Shown piece after piece: positions 8,518 to 17,987 of a stretch of 64,000 bases of DNA. The notes below the pieces were generated by a model that had not been told where the DNA came from, ran no database searches, and saw nothing but the letters and a program-made list of their open reading frames with translations. Origin of the DNA: Bacteroidota bacterium (GTDB lineage: Bacteria; Bacteroidota; Bacteroidia; NS11-12g; UBA955). Positions within the stretch are counted from its first letter, which is position 1; every line of letters starts with the position of its first letter. The translations under genes were made by a program, and so were the position numbers. The stretch is taken from contig JAIYAW010000009.1 in assembly GCA_027488835.1 (NCBI GenBank), positions 558,001-622,000 of the forward strand. The letters are read 5' to 3'.

Positions 8518-9573
8518 TCAAATTCCACTCAACAGGGCCGATAATTTCTTTGCATCGTTGAGCACGGTTTTTACAATAAAGGCTTCAAAATCTTCGCTTT
8601 TGTTTTGCGTATGATATAATTCTAGCACTTTGTAATATTCTTGTCTGTTATCCATATCAGAATGAATCACCGAAAGTGGATACCCTTTTTGCAAGAGATA
8701 CATGTTCATGATTAACCGAGAGGTCCTGCCGTTTCCATCGACAAATGGATGGATATGCACCAATTTCAGATGCAATAACGCTGCCATAATTACCGGGTGT
8801 ATAAGTCCCTCATTATTTTGAAACCAATTCATGAATTCTTCCATTTTTACTGGAATTAAATACGGTTGCACAGGCAACAAACTTGAACCACTAATAAACA
8901 CCGGCACATTGCGATATTTTCCTGCATTTTCTCTATCAATACCTTGCAGTACCAATTGGTGAATTTGCAAAACAACCCGCTCTGTTATGTCAACTTTCTT
9001 TTGTATCAACTCTTTTACAAATGCAATTGCCTCAACATGATTGTTTGCCTCCAAATGTTCGCGCAACGATTTACCAGAAATGGTTAATCCGTGATTGACA
9101 ACCAAATCTGTTTCTTGCAGGGTAAGTGTATTTCCTTCAATGCGATTGCTGTGATAGGTATATTCAATTTCTAGGGCTTCTTCTATTCTAAAGTTGTTTT
9201 GAGCCCTATTTGCTTGAATAATTTGACAATTATGGTCAATTTCGTCGAGTTTTTCTTTGAGGGACTTTCCATACTCAGGAATGCTTTCCTGCATTTGCTG
9301 AATCATTTCATGAGCAACCGTTAATGAATTCAACGCTGCGTTAGAATATCCAATTTCATTTACAATTTTACTTGCGTACCATTGGGTTAACAATGTTGCC
9401 TCAGAACAATCCAAAGCAACTGCAAACTTTTTCACTTGAGATGCTGTTGCTTGACGTTTATCTAATTCAATTCTGCTAATGAGGGATGAATCTATACCAG
9501 ATTTACTCGCCATTTCATTCAGCTTATACCCTTTCTGAATTCTTGATTGCTTTAAATAATTCCCGAAACCCAT
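8518..9573 (-). CDS. HTH-Fic protein (XRE-type DNA-binding domain plus Fic AMPylation domain)
   Basis: About 351 residues from the ATG at 9573; the frame extends to a TTG at 9597 but the -7 box lies there, so the ATG is preferred. An N-terminal XRE helix-turn-helix (NYLKQSRIQKGYKLNEMASK, then SSLISRIELDKR) is followed by a Fic module with SNRIEGNTL, which fits the inhibitory (S/T)xxxE(G/N) motif located before the core (class II), and the catalytic loop HPFVDGNGRTSR. Fic enzymes transfer AMP or other nucleotides to protein hydroxyls. The gene has a nearly perfect 36-bp palindrome over its promoter and probably represses itself. Divergent from dinB. Confidence 0.9.
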   Translation of the reverse strand: MGFGNYLKQSRIQKGYKLNEMASKSGIDSSLISRIELDKRQATASQVKKFAVALDCSEATLLTQWYASKIVNEIGYSNAALNSLTVAHEMIQQMQESIPEYGKSLKEKLDEIDHNCQIIQANRAQNNFRIEEALEIEYTYHSNRIEGNTLTLQETDLVVNHGLTISGKSLREHLEANNHVEAIAFVKELIQKKVDITERVVLQIHQLVLQGIDRENAGKYRNVPVFISGSSLLPVQPYLIPVKMEEFMNWFQNNEGLIHPVIMAALLHLKLVHIHPFVDGNGRTSRLIMNMYLLQKGYPLSVIHSDMDNRQEYYKVLELYHTQNKSEDFEAFIVKTVLNDAKKLSALLSGI

Positions 9574-9609
9574 AATTGACAAATTTTGTACATACAAAAA
9601 TAGTCAATT
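9574..9609 (-). promoter_or_regulatory. Concentric palindromic operator over the Fic promoter
   Basis: AATTGAC (9574-9580) pairs with GTCAATT (9603-9609) and TTTTGTA (9584-9590) pairs with TACAAAA (9593-9599); both inverted repeats share the same centre (9591.5). The minus-strand -7 box TATTTTTG is 9595-9602, so a dimeric repressor bound here would block transcription of the HTH-Fic gene. The HTH of that protein is the obvious candidate. Confidence 0.75.
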
Positions 9610-9686
9610 TAATTAAATAATAAAAATCCACACTTCATTATTTTTTGATTAAATTACAGACTTAAAATTGTTAATATTTTTAACAA

Positions 9687-10904
9687 ATGGAAAAGAAATT
9701 TATATCACACATGGATTTAGACTCATTTTTTGTGAGTGTAGAGCGGCTCAGAAATTCGTCGTTTGTAGGAAAGCCTTTGATTATTGGGGGACAAAGCGAC
9801 CGTGGCGTGGTAGCGAGTTGTAGTTACGAAGCCCGAAAATTCGGGGTACACAGCGCCATGCCCATGAAACAAGCCAGAATTCTTTGTCCCGACGCCCTTA
9901 TCATTCGCGGTGATTCACAGCTTTACAGCGACTATTCGCACATGGTTACAGAAGTTATTGCAGAAAGCGTTCCGCTCTATGAGAAAAGCAGCATCGACGA
10001 ATTTTACATTGACTTAACTGGAATGGATAAGTTTTTTGGATGTTGGAAAATGTCTTTAGAATTGCGCGACAAGATATTGAGGGAAACAGGCCTTCCCATT
10101 AGTTTTGGGTTATCGGCAAACAAAACGGTAAGTAAAATTGCTACGGGAACGGCAAAACCTGCAGGACAAGCATTTGTAGAACACGGAACAGAGATTCCAT
10201 TTTTGGCACCATTATCGGTAAAAAAAATACCTGGCGTTGGCAATGAAACATACAAAACATTGAGAAACTTAGGCATTCAATATATCAAAACGATACAAGA
10301 AATTCCGAGGGAGCTGATGTTTAAAACCCTCCAAAAAACGGGGATTGAAATATGGAAAAAAGCGCAAGGCATTGACGACAGACCCATAGAGCAATACCAA
10401 GAAAGGAAAAGCATTAGCACCGAAAGAACGTTTGAAAAAGACACCATAGATGTGGTGATGCTCAAAAACCTGATGAGTGCAATGGCCGAAAACTTAGCGT
10501 ATCAACTGAGAAAAGGCAACAAACTTTGTGCTTGTGTTACCGTAAAAATCAGATACAGCGATTTTAACACACACAGCATACAAGCCAAAATACCGTATAC
10601 CAGCGCCGATCATGTTTTGATTAAACGAACCTTAGAATTATTTGATAAGTTGTTTCAAAAAAGATTGCTCATTCGGTTGGTTGGGGTGCGCTTTAGCGAT
10701 TTGGTAAGTGGTGGATTTCAAATAAACCTTTTTGAAGAAACCGAAGAGTTGGTAAATTTATATCAAGCAATGGATAGCATTCGCAATCGTTTTGGCGACA
10801 GTGCAGTACGAAGAGCCAATGGCATGGACGCGAGAAGTTTGGGTAGAAAAGGCAATCCTTTTGATGGCTCCGCCCCCATTTTGCTTGCCAACAGGCGACA
10901 GTAA
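9687..10904 (+). CDS. dinB: DNA polymerase IV (Y-family translesion polymerase)
   Basis: A 405-residue Y-family polymerase. HMDLDSFFVSVERL at the N-terminus and SSIDEFYIDLTGM near residue 100 carry the metal-binding acidic residues; ISFGLSANKTVSKIAT and the helix-hairpin-helix segment KKIPGVGNETYKTL follow in order, then the little-finger domain. QINLFEE near the end may be a clamp-binding motif (QxxLF). It is divergent from the Fic gene with an 85-bp or so shared region. No LexA-type site was recognised. Confidence 0.95.
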   Translation: MEKKFISHMDLDSFFVSVERLRNSSFVGKPLIIGGQSDRGVVASCSYEARKFGVHSAMPMKQARILCPDALIIRGDSQLYSDYSHMVTEVIAESVPLYEKSSIDEFYIDLTGMDKFFGCWKMSLELRDKILRETGLPISFGLSANKTVSKIATGTAKPAGQAFVEHGTEIPFLAPLSVKKIPGVGNETYKTLRNLGIQYIKTIQEIPRELMFKTLQKTGIEIWKKAQGIDDRPIEQYQERKSISTERTFEKDTIDVVMLKNLMSAMAENLAYQLRKGNKLCACVTVKIRYSDFNTHSIQAKIPYTSADHVLIKRTLELFDKLFQKRLLIRLVGVRFSDLVSGGFQINLFEETEELVNLYQAMDSIRNRFGDSAVRRANGMDARSLGRKGNPFDGSAPILLANRRQ

Positions 10905-10938
10905 TTTATTTATAGATAACAATGTAAGTCAAAATAAC

Positions 10939-10946
10939 TATTTTTG
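10939..10946 (+). promoter_or_regulatory. -7 box of the DUF3179 gene
   Basis: TATTTTTG matches TAnnTTTG 17 bp upstream of the ATG at 10964. Confidence 0.6.
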
Positions 10947-10963
10947 AATATAAAATAAACAAC

Positions 10964-12151
10964 ATGAAAACGAGCAAAGCATTTCTCATTGCCATTATTA
11001 CGTTAATTCTATTTGAAATTGCTCGGGTTTATTTCATTATGCCAATGCCAGGCAGCCAAAGAATGAATAGCATTGATTTGGCGTATTTCTTACATAGTTA
11101 TCGTTGGATTTTCCGTTTATTATTGGCAATTGTGATAGGAATGTCCCTCAAAAACATGATGAAACAATACCTCAAAACAGGACTTTTGATGCTGTTGCTT
11201 CTTGGGGGAATTGCATACGCAACGAACTTCCCAATGAGCGCCGATACTATGTTTAGAACAATGAATCATGAAAACTTTGCACAAAAAAAAGGCAATTTCA
11301 TTGATACGAACAGATTGATAATTGGTGTAGTTATTGGAAATGAGGCCAGGGCTTATCCTATAAATATCATTGCCCATCACCACCAAGTGAAAGACAAAAT
11401 TGCAGGAAAAGACATATTGGTAACCTATTGTTCGGTATGCAGAACTGGTAGGGTTTACGAACCCATTATTGATGGCAAAATAGTTGATTTTAGATTGGTA
11501 GGGATGGATCATTTCAATGCTATGTTTGAAGATCCGGAAACAAAAAGTTGGTGGCGTCAAGTGAATGGCACTTGCATTGCTGGGAGTCAAAAAGGCAAAC
11601 AACTTGCAGACATTCCATGTTATCAAACAACGTTAAAAACATGGCTCGCATTATATCCAAACAGCCTTATTTTGCAACAAGATTCAGATTTTATAAAAGA
11701 TTATAAGGACTTAGAAAAATTTGATGACGGCACCGTAAAAAGCAAACTTATTGGCAGGAATTTAAAACCAAATAAATTCAAAAGTTGGGTTGTTTGGGTA
11801 AAGAACAATAATCAGATTAAATCTGTAGATTGGTCTATTATTGAAAAGAACGGATATGTATTGAAAGAATTTGGAAACACAACGGGTTTAATTATCAGTA
11901 ACGACAAACAAAGTGTATTTGCATTTGAGTTGAATTCATTGATCAAAACCATCGCTCCAAGTAAGATATCTTCTGTAAAAGTTCAATCTACTAATTTTGA
12001 AATTATCTCAAATTTGGGAGAAATTTATCGCTATGATTACAAAGGAATTGTGCAAAATTTCAAAGATTCTACAATTCATTTAAAACAAATTCCATGCACA
12101 CAAGAATTCAAACACAGCTTTGAAGATTTCCAGTTGTTAAACAACCATTAA
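10964..12151 (+). CDS. DUF3179 domain membrane protein
   Basis: A 395-residue protein with three N-terminal hydrophobic helices (about residues 5-23, 47-63 and 69-87) followed by a DUF3179 domain. The family signature is clear: VVIGNEARAYPINIIAHHHQ, then ILVTYCSVCRTGRVYEP with paired cysteines, VDFRLVGMDHFNAMFEDPET and SWWRQVNGTCIAG. The domain is expected outside the cytoplasm. Family members occur widely in bacteria and archaea and have no established biochemical role; a conserved His/Cys set suggests metal or redox chemistry. It stands alone between dinB and a secreted protein, with its own promoter. Confidence 0.88.
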   Translation: MKTSKAFLIAIITLILFEIARVYFIMPMPGSQRMNSIDLAYFLHSYRWIFRLLLAIVIGMSLKNMMKQYLKTGLLMLLLLGGIAYATNFPMSADTMFRTMNHENFAQKKGNFIDTNRLIIGVVIGNEARAYPINIIAHHHQVKDKIAGKDILVTYCSVCRTGRVYEPIIDGKIVDFRLVGMDHFNAMFEDPETKSWWRQVNGTCIAGSQKGKQLADIPCYQTTLKTWLALYPNSLILQQDSDFIKDYKDLEKFDDGTVKSKLIGRNLKPNKFKSWVVWVKNNNQIKSVDWSIIEKNGYVLKEFGNTTGLIISNDKQSVFAFELNSLIKTIAPSKISSVKVQSTNFEIISNLGEIYRYDYKGIVQNFKDSTIHLKQIPCTQEFKHSFEDFQLLNNH

Positions 12152-12210
12152 TTTTACATAACTTTGATAGTATTGGCACTAAGGAATACAATCAATTGTT
12201 CAATTTATTG

Positions 12211-12218
12211 TATATTTG
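12211..12218 (+). promoter_or_regulatory. -7 box of the secreted protein at 12241
   Basis: TATATTTG matches TAnnTTTG exactly and lies 22 bp before the ATG. Confidence 0.65.
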
Positions 12219-12240
12219 TAATAATCAAATTGGCTAAAAA

Positions 12241-13278
12241 ATGAAACGAAAACTGCACATTCTTTTTGGGATATTTATCTTACTAGGATTTAATCATTTA
12301 AAAGGCCAAACTCCAAGTATAACCTTGTGCAAAGGAAGCAGTATCAATTACTCACAAACCGATTCATCTTCTTCCCTACCGAGTGTTTCTTGGTTTTGGA
12401 CATTCCAAGGAGGTGATATTGCCGCTTCTACCCAACGATATCCAAAGGTTACTTATCCAGCCATTGGCTTATTTAAAACCACTTGCACAAGTACGTTTGC
12501 AGATAGTTCTAAAAATGTAAAAACTATTTATGTTCTAATCGTTGATGGCACATTTACAAATATCCCAATTCGCGATACTACAATTTGTAGCAACACAATC
12601 AGCTTAACACTTGATGCAGGAAATAATTTACCATTGAATCATTTTGTTTGGAGCAGTCCTGATGCACCCGTAACTTCAAAAGACACATTTAATCAATTGG
12701 CAATCAACCAAGCTGGAACATACTCTGTCAAAATAACCAATATTTGTGGTACTTCAACCAAAACCATTGTCGTAAAGAAAGGCACAATGCCTTCTGTAAA
12801 TTTGGGCGGTGACTTATTTGTTTGCCGAAATATTTCTTTGATACTTGACGCTGGTTTTATTGCTGGGTATACTTACAGTTGGACACCAACCTTAGAAACC
12901 ACATCGCAAATTACAGCAAGTTTGGCCGGAAATTATACAGTGAAAGTGACTAGCGCCGATGGTTGCTCTAAAACCGACGATATTAATTTGATTGATAGTT
13001 GTCCTCCAGTTGTCTGGCTACCAAATGCATTTACACCAAATGACGCCGATCCAAATAATATTTACAAGCCTTACAAAGAAGGATTTAAAAGCTTGAGAAT
13101 GTTCATTTACAATAGATGGGGCCAAAAAATGTTTGAAACAACCGATTTAGATGGAGGTTGGGACGGTTTTTACATGGGAGACCCAGCAGTTGAAGGCGTT
13201 TACATCTGTTTATTAGAATTGGTAGGCAATGATAGCTACCGTAAAATTTTAAAAACCAACTTTCACCTAATTCGTTAA
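12241..13278 (+). CDS. Secreted protein with PKD-like modules and type B T9SS sorting domain
   Basis: A 345-residue exported protein. A signal peptide (hydrophobic core ILFGIFILLGF, cleavage after about residue 22) is followed by immunoglobulin/PKD-like beta modules (SVSWFWTFQGGD, HFVWSSPDAPVTS, YSWTPTLETTSQI). The C-terminus is a gliding-motility-associated CHU_C domain: VWLPNAFTPNDADPNN, then RMFIYNRWGQKMFET, GGWDG and GVYICLLE. That domain sends proteins through the type IX secretion system. Cargo function is probably adhesion or surface structure; there is no catalytic motif. Confidence 0.9.
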   Translation: MKRKLHILFGIFILLGFNHLKGQTPSITLCKGSSINYSQTDSSSSLPSVSWFWTFQGGDIAASTQRYPKVTYPAIGLFKTTCTSTFADSSKNVKTIYVLIVDGTFTNIPIRDTTICSNTISLTLDAGNNLPLNHFVWSSPDAPVTSKDTFNQLAINQAGTYSVKITNICGTSTKTIVVKKGTMPSVNLGGDLFVCRNISLILDAGFIAGYTYSWTPTLETTSQITASLAGNYTVKVTSADGCSKTDDINLIDSCPPVVWLPNAFTPNDADPNNIYKPYKEGFKSLRMFIYNRWGQKMFETTDLDGGWDGFYMGDPAVEGVYICLLELVGNDSYRKILKTNFHLIR

Positions 13279-13355
13279 CTTTTACACCCCTTTTTCACAA
13301 CCGTCAAATTCTTTGTTGGAAATGTATTAATTTGTAAAAATTAATCTATCCCTCA

Positions 13356-15656
13356 ATGAAAACAATCATCCCATTTTTCTTGGCTTTATTTTGTGTTGCA
13401 TTTTTGAAAGCGCAATCGGTAAGCCTAATCAAAGCTGAGAAAGCTTTAGATGAGAAAAAATATGAAAAATGCATAAAAATTTGCGAAAAAGGCATTCAGA
13501 AAGACAAAACCAATGTGGAGCTTCTTTTTGTAAAAACAAAAGCACAATATGAATTATCGCTAATTACCCCTCAAACAGATGGAGAAACAAATTACGCAAA
13601 AGAAAGCATCAAGTCTGCCATAAAAGCCAAATCAAAAGACAAAGAGCATGAATTCACTCTAAAATACAAGGATTTATTCAACAACATTGCAAAGCAAAAT
13701 AACAAATCTGCCCTTGAAATTTTTAATCAAGAAAAATATGCAAAAGCACTTCCTTATTATACCAAAAGTTATGAATTAACCTACGATACTGTTGCTTATG
13801 GAATGATGGGTATTTGCTACTGGTTTACAAAAAACGAGAAAGAAGCTTTGAAAATCATGCAAAAAGTTGCGCAATGGAACTTTGATGCTAACGAAGATCA
13901 TCTTCACAAAAGCACTTATTTGGTGCAAGCATTTGAAATTTTGGCCAGTTACTACAACAAGCGAAACCAAATAGACAGTGCATTGAGGTTTACAGAAATG
14001 GGATTAACACTATTTCCCATTAATCTTGCATTAATTCGATGCGAAAAACGTTTGATTCACGAAAGAATCAATTACTTCAAAGGGAACTACGGATTAAATT
14101 CTGAAGCCAATCTTTGGATAGAGAGGGGCTTAACCTATCTCAAAAATGATACCTTTTTACTTCAAAACCAAAATACATTTTATTTAACAAAAATTGGTTA
14201 CAGTTGCGAAAAGCGCGATTTCGTTGAAGCCGCCAAATACCATTCCGAATTTTATAACGCCAAAATCAATACCATCAACAAAAAAGTTAAAAACAAACTG
14301 GATGAATATTTAATTGCTGACAGTATGGAGTTTTCTGCCAAGTGTTTATCCTATTTTTTGTCTAGAAATGCAGAAAAATCAACCGTTTACTTCTTCTATG
14401 ATTGGTATCCACAATTCTTCAAAAGTCCTCAGATTGATGAAAAAGGCTTAGAAACAATTTTAAGTAATCCACCGGCATATGTAACCAAACGATTAATTCT
14501 GGCTTTAATGAATCATGGAGGAAGAACATATCCTAAAAACAAGAATTTAAAGACATTTAGACTAAATACTTTTAACATTTGGAAATCTCAACCTGTTTTC
14601 CCGGTGGAATGGCACGGATTATTGGCTACTGCGGATTCCGTAATGAAAGATTTCCCTTCTATGATTGAATTAAAAAAAGAAAAAGAAAAATTAATTTTAA
14701 GGGCAATTGATAGTTTCTACCAATACAAGCAAGTGGATATTTGTTGGGGTTATTTAAGAAAATTGAAAGATGAGTTTCCCGCAAATCCCATCGCGCCTAA
14801 AATCAATTATGCATTGTCGCGTTTAGATTTTGAAGTGCGTTACAAAGGATCAAAAATAGCCAACAGGAAAACAGTTTCAAACACCATTGTTGCTGAAACT
14901 GGATGGAATGGATTATCTAAACGCTGCGATTACGGCGAAATGCCTGATTCTACATTGAACAAGTTAGAAAATAGAATTAATTATTTCCGTCAAAATGCGG
15001 GAGTGAGAGATATTTTGGCAATTGACAAAGAGCGCAGCGCCAAATGCCAAGAGGCATCTGTAATGTTTGCTCCAATTGGTGTTTTCAGCAGAGAACCAGG
15101 TCCAGAAACACATACATGCTATACAAAAGACGCCGGACAAGCGGCCATGTTTGGCCAAATGGTAAAAGACCCTAATCCAGCTATCGCACTAACCGTGCTA
15201 ATGAGTGATGAAAAAAGTGAAGAACTTTACAACCGTCAATTTGTATTGGCCCCCAACAGCAGAAAGTTAGGCATAGGCGCAAGTGAAAATAATACAATTG
15301 CATGGGTAACTACCCCAACTGATAAATTGATTGATACCGCTTATTACAATACCCATTTTATAGCATGGCCCCCGGCTTATTGCCCTAAAATGTTCTTGTT
15401 TAGCAAATGGTCGTTCTCTATGTACGGTGACTTTAGCAAAGCGAAAGTGACTATATTGTCTAAAAGTAGAGGAAATATTGGCTGCACTACAAAAGTAGAA
15501 AAGGCACCAATGATGCCTTTTTCAACTTTGGTTATTACTCCAACAATTTCTGAGCAACAAAAAAACAACATTCAAGACGGTGAAACTTTCACAATCTCCG
15601 TTGAATTAAGCCCTAAAAAGAAATTTACATATACTTCTACCATTTGGCTAAATTAA
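13356..15656 (+). CDS. Secreted TPR-CAP protein
   Basis: A 766-residue exported protein with signal peptide MKTIIPFFLALFCVAFLKAQ. Residues about 23-300 contain tetratricopeptide-like helical repeats (KALDEKKYEKCIKICEKGIQ, QEKYAKALPYYTKSYELTYD). Residues about 530-690 form a CAP/SCP-PR1 domain: LENRINYFRQNAGVRDIL, then KCQEASVMFAP, ETHTCYTKDAGQA and a late segment RKLGIGASENNTIAWV. A CAP domain beside TPR repeats suggests an extracellular or periplasmic binding protein. A second CAP protein is encoded at 35172. Not in an obvious operon. Confidence 0.83.
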   Translation: MKTIIPFFLALFCVAFLKAQSVSLIKAEKALDEKKYEKCIKICEKGIQKDKTNVELLFVKTKAQYELSLITPQTDGETNYAKESIKSAIKAKSKDKEHEFTLKYKDLFNNIAKQNNKSALEIFNQEKYAKALPYYTKSYELTYDTVAYGMMGICYWFTKNEKEALKIMQKVAQWNFDANEDHLHKSTYLVQAFEILASYYNKRNQIDSALRFTEMGLTLFPINLALIRCEKRLIHERINYFKGNYGLNSEANLWIERGLTYLKNDTFLLQNQNTFYLTKIGYSCEKRDFVEAAKYHSEFYNAKINTINKKVKNKLDEYLIADSMEFSAKCLSYFLSRNAEKSTVYFFYDWYPQFFKSPQIDEKGLETILSNPPAYVTKRLILALMNHGGRTYPKNKNLKTFRLNTFNIWKSQPVFPVEWHGLLATADSVMKDFPSMIELKKEKEKLILRAIDSFYQYKQVDICWGYLRKLKDEFPANPIAPKINYALSRLDFEVRYKGSKIANRKTVSNTIVAETGWNGLSKRCDYGEMPDSTLNKLENRINYFRQNAGVRDILAIDKERSAKCQEASVMFAPIGVFSREPGPETHTCYTKDAGQAAMFGQMVKDPNPAIALTVLMSDEKSEELYNRQFVLAPNSRKLGIGASENNTIAWVTTPTDKLIDTAYYNTHFIAWPPAYCPKMFLFSKWSFSMYGDFSKAKVTILSKSRGNIGCTTKVEKAPMMPFSTLVITPTISEQQKNNIQDGETFTISVELSPKKKFTYTSTIWLN

Positions 15657-15669
15657 TTTCCTTGATTCA

Positions 15670-15699
15670 TTGAAAAGTGAAAAATTATTGTTAATTTTG
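15670..15699 (+). promoter_or_regulatory. Promoter of tRNA-Leu
   Basis: TTG at 15670-15672 and TAATTTTG at 15692-15699, 19 bp apart, fit the Bacteroidota consensus. The mature tRNA starts 25 bp further on. Confidence 0.7.
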
Positions 15700-15723
15700 C
15701 ACCCTCATTCGAGAATCCTAACT

Positions 15724-15805
15724 GCACGCGTGGCGTAATTGGTAGCCGCACCAGACTTAGGATCTGGCGCCGCAAGGTGTGTGGGTTCGAGTCCCTCCGC
15801 GTGCA
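15724..15805 (+). tRNA. tRNA-Leu (anticodon UAG)
   Basis: The acceptor arm GCACGCG pairs with CGCGTGC, followed by discriminator A. The anticodon arm is CAGA-CTTAGGA-TCTG with TAG as anticodon. A short variable arm and the T arm with GGTTCGAGTCC complete the cloverleaf. CCA is not encoded. Confidence 0.96.
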
Positions 15806-15814
15806 CTAACATAG

Positions 15815-15842
15815 AAAATGGAACATCGAGTTCCATTTTTTG
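15815..15842 (+). terminator. Terminator after tRNA-Leu
   Basis: Stem ATGGAAC (15818-15824) with GTTCCAT (15830-15836) flanked by A and T runs. It separates the tRNA from trigger factor. Confidence 0.85.
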
Positions 15843-15875
15843 TTTGTAATTGATTGACAGAAAAAAACATAAACC

Positions 15876-17261
15876 GTGAATATCAGTATCCAAAAACAAG
15901 ACGATTTACAAGCTACAGTAATCATTGACCTTGTAAAAGCAGATTATCAAGAAAAAGTTGATAGCCAAATCAAGAAAATTCAGAAAACTTCGAACATCAA
16001 AGGTTTTCGTGCAGGAAAAGCTCCGTTGGGAATGGTTCAAAAACTTTATGGAAAATCAGTAGTTGCTGAAGAAATTCAAAACATTGCTTCTGACGCCATC
16101 AACCAATATATACAAGATGAAAAGCTTGATATTTTAGGCTACCCTATTACCAGTGTAAATGTTGAAAGCGATTTGGACATTGACAATAAAGAAGATTTTA
16201 GATTTGCATTCGATTTGGGATTAGCTCCTACTTTTGAATTGGCAATTTCTACAAAAGATAAATTAGATTTGTTTGAAGTTGAAGTTACCGAAAAAGAAGT
16301 AAATGAAGATATTGATTATGCGAGAAAACGTCATGCAAAATTAGAAGATGCTGAGGTTTCTGATGCCGAATCAATCATATACGCCACTGTATCCGAATTG
16401 GGTGAAAATGGTGAAATTTTAGAAGGTGGTGTTTCTGAAAAACCTGTAAGTTTTGTTCCTTCAATGATTGAAGACAAAAAATTACAGAAAGCCTTCGTTG
16501 GTATTGGTAAGGACTTTGTTACAAATGCTGATGTTCGTAAATTGTTTAACGACAATGAAACAGTTATTTCCAGTTCTTTAGGAATCGCAAAAGAAGGCAT
16601 TGCCGATTTGAATAATTCTTTTTCTATCAATGTAACTGAAATCAAATCGCGTGTTATGCCTGAATTGGGTGAAGACTATTATAAAGAAGTTTTCCCAGGT
16701 GAAGCAGCTCCTACTTCTGAAGAAGATTACAAAAACCGTGTTATGACTAACCTAATTGCGTATTACAAAAATGAAGCAGATTTGTGGTTAGATCATGAAA
16801 TTGGCCATTTGTTAATGAGCAAACACAACATTAACCTACCTGATGAGTTCTTAAAAAGATGGTTGATTGCTACCAAAGAAAACGACTATAACTTCGAAAA
16901 TATTGAAGAGAAATATGCACAGGAAAAAAGTGCATTACAGCGCCGTTTGATCATTGATAAAATCGCTGCTGAAAACAACTTAGAAGCAACCGAAGAAGAT
17001 GTAAAAATGGAAGCTAGGGTTTATTTTGTTGGCATGTACCGTCAGTATGGTTTGAATATTTCTCCTAACGATAGTTTCTTAGACGAAACTGTAAACAAAA
17101 GAATGACCGACAGAGATTTCGTTTCTCAAATGGCTGATAGGGTAATTTACAGAAAAGCCTACGACAAGGTAAAAGAATTGATTTCCATCAAAACAAAAAA
17201 GATGACTGTCGAAAATTACTTCAAACACGTTAACGAACATAAAGCCGAACACGGAGAATAA
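15876..17261 (+). CDS. tig: Trigger factor (ribosome-associated chaperone)
   Basis: A 461-residue chaperone. The ribosome-docking loop GFRAGKAP is at residues 43-50, inside a typical N-terminal domain that starts MNISIQKQDDLQATV. The middle part corresponds to the peptidyl-prolyl isomerase domain but is diverged from the FKBP pattern, as usual in Bacteroidota. The C-terminal helical arm (ENNLEATEEDVKMEARVYFV) is complete. The start codon is GTG at 15876; no ATG fits the family N-terminus. Followed after 33 bp by clpP and clpX, the common tig-clpP-clpX order. Confidence 0.95.
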   Translation: MNISIQKQDDLQATVIIDLVKADYQEKVDSQIKKIQKTSNIKGFRAGKAPLGMVQKLYGKSVVAEEIQNIASDAINQYIQDEKLDILGYPITSVNVESDLDIDNKEDFRFAFDLGLAPTFELAISTKDKLDLFEVEVTEKEVNEDIDYARKRHAKLEDAEVSDAESIIYATVSELGENGEILEGGVSEKPVSFVPSMIEDKKLQKAFVGIGKDFVTNADVRKLFNDNETVISSSLGIAKEGIADLNNSFSINVTEIKSRVMPELGEDYYKEVFPGEAAPTSEEDYKNRVMTNLIAYYKNEADLWLDHEIGHLLMSKHNINLPDEFLKRWLIATKENDYNFENIEEKYAQEKSALQRRLIIDKIAAENNLEATEEDVKMEARVYFVGMYRQYGLNISPNDSFLDETVNKRMTDRDFVSQMADRVIYRKAYDKVKELISIKTKKMTVENYFKHVNEHKAEHGE

Positions 17262-17294
17262 ACTTTTATTGCTTATTTTTGTTTATCACACACA

Positions 17295-17984
17295 ATGGAC
17301 TACGGAAAAGAATTTAAAAATTACGCAACCAAACACCTAGGAATTAGTAGTTTGCGCGTTGATGAATACACCAAAATGGTGGCTCAAGCACCAGGTATTT
17401 ATGGTCTTACTCCAAATATTATTGAAGAAAGGCAAATGAATGCCGTATCAATGGATATTTTCTCAAGATTAATGATGGATAGAATTATCTTCTTGGGAGT
17501 TCCAATTTATGAAGATGTTGCCAATATCATCATGGGCCAATTGCTCTTTTTAGAAAGCGCAAGTCCTAATCGCGATATCCAAATCTATATCAATAGTCCC
17601 GGTGGAAGTGTGTATGCCGGTTTGGCCATCTACGACACCATGCAGTACATTGGAAGCGACGTTGCTACCATTTGCACAGGCATGGCGGCTAGTATGGGTG
17701 CTGTATTAATGGCAGCTGGTCAGAAAGGCAAAAGAACTGCCCTTCCCCACTCTCGAATTATGATTCACCAACCTTTGGGTGGTGCCCAAGGTCAAGCGAG
17801 CGACATTGAAATTACCTACAAAGAAATTTCTAAGTTAAAAAAAGAACTATACGATATTCTTGCCAACCATTCTGGTCAAACCTATGAAAAAATTGAAGCC
17901 GATGGCGACCGAGATTTCTGGATGACAGCTGAGGAAGCAAAAGCGTATGGTATGATTGACGAAGTTCTAGGAAGAAGAAAATAA
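17295..17984 (+). CDS. clpP: ATP-dependent Clp protease proteolytic subunit
   Basis: A 229-residue serine peptidase. The nucleophile is Ser133 in [14 protein letters not shown] and the histidine is His158 in [10 protein letters not shown]; the aspartate lies in the [12 protein letters not shown] segment. [19 protein letters not shown] forms the oxyanion-side strand. The N-terminal 50 residues include a propeptide-like extension. It forms the tetradecameric chamber that works with the ClpX encoded 3 bp downstream. Confidence 0.97.
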   Translation: MDYGKEFKNYATKHLGISSLRVDEYTKMVAQAPGIYGLTPNIIEERQMNAVSMDIFSRLMMDRIIFLGVPIYEDVANIIMGQLLFLESASPNRDIQIYINSPGGSVYAGLAIYDTMQYIGSDVATICTGMAASMGAVLMAAGQKGKRTALPHSRIMIHQPLGGAQGQASDIEITYKEISKLKKELYDILANHSGQTYEKIEADGDRDFWMTAEEAKAYGMIDEVLGRRK

Positions 17985-17987
17985 AAA

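Noticed and set aside
9576-9597. TTG start of the HTH-Fic gene
   Set aside because: It lies on the -7 box and inside the operator; the ATG at 9573 gives the normal HTH start.
15791-15798. GTCCCTCC in tRNA-Leu looks like the TGAGGGAC word
   Set aside because: It is part of the T arm of the tRNA and ends in C rather than A; not counted.
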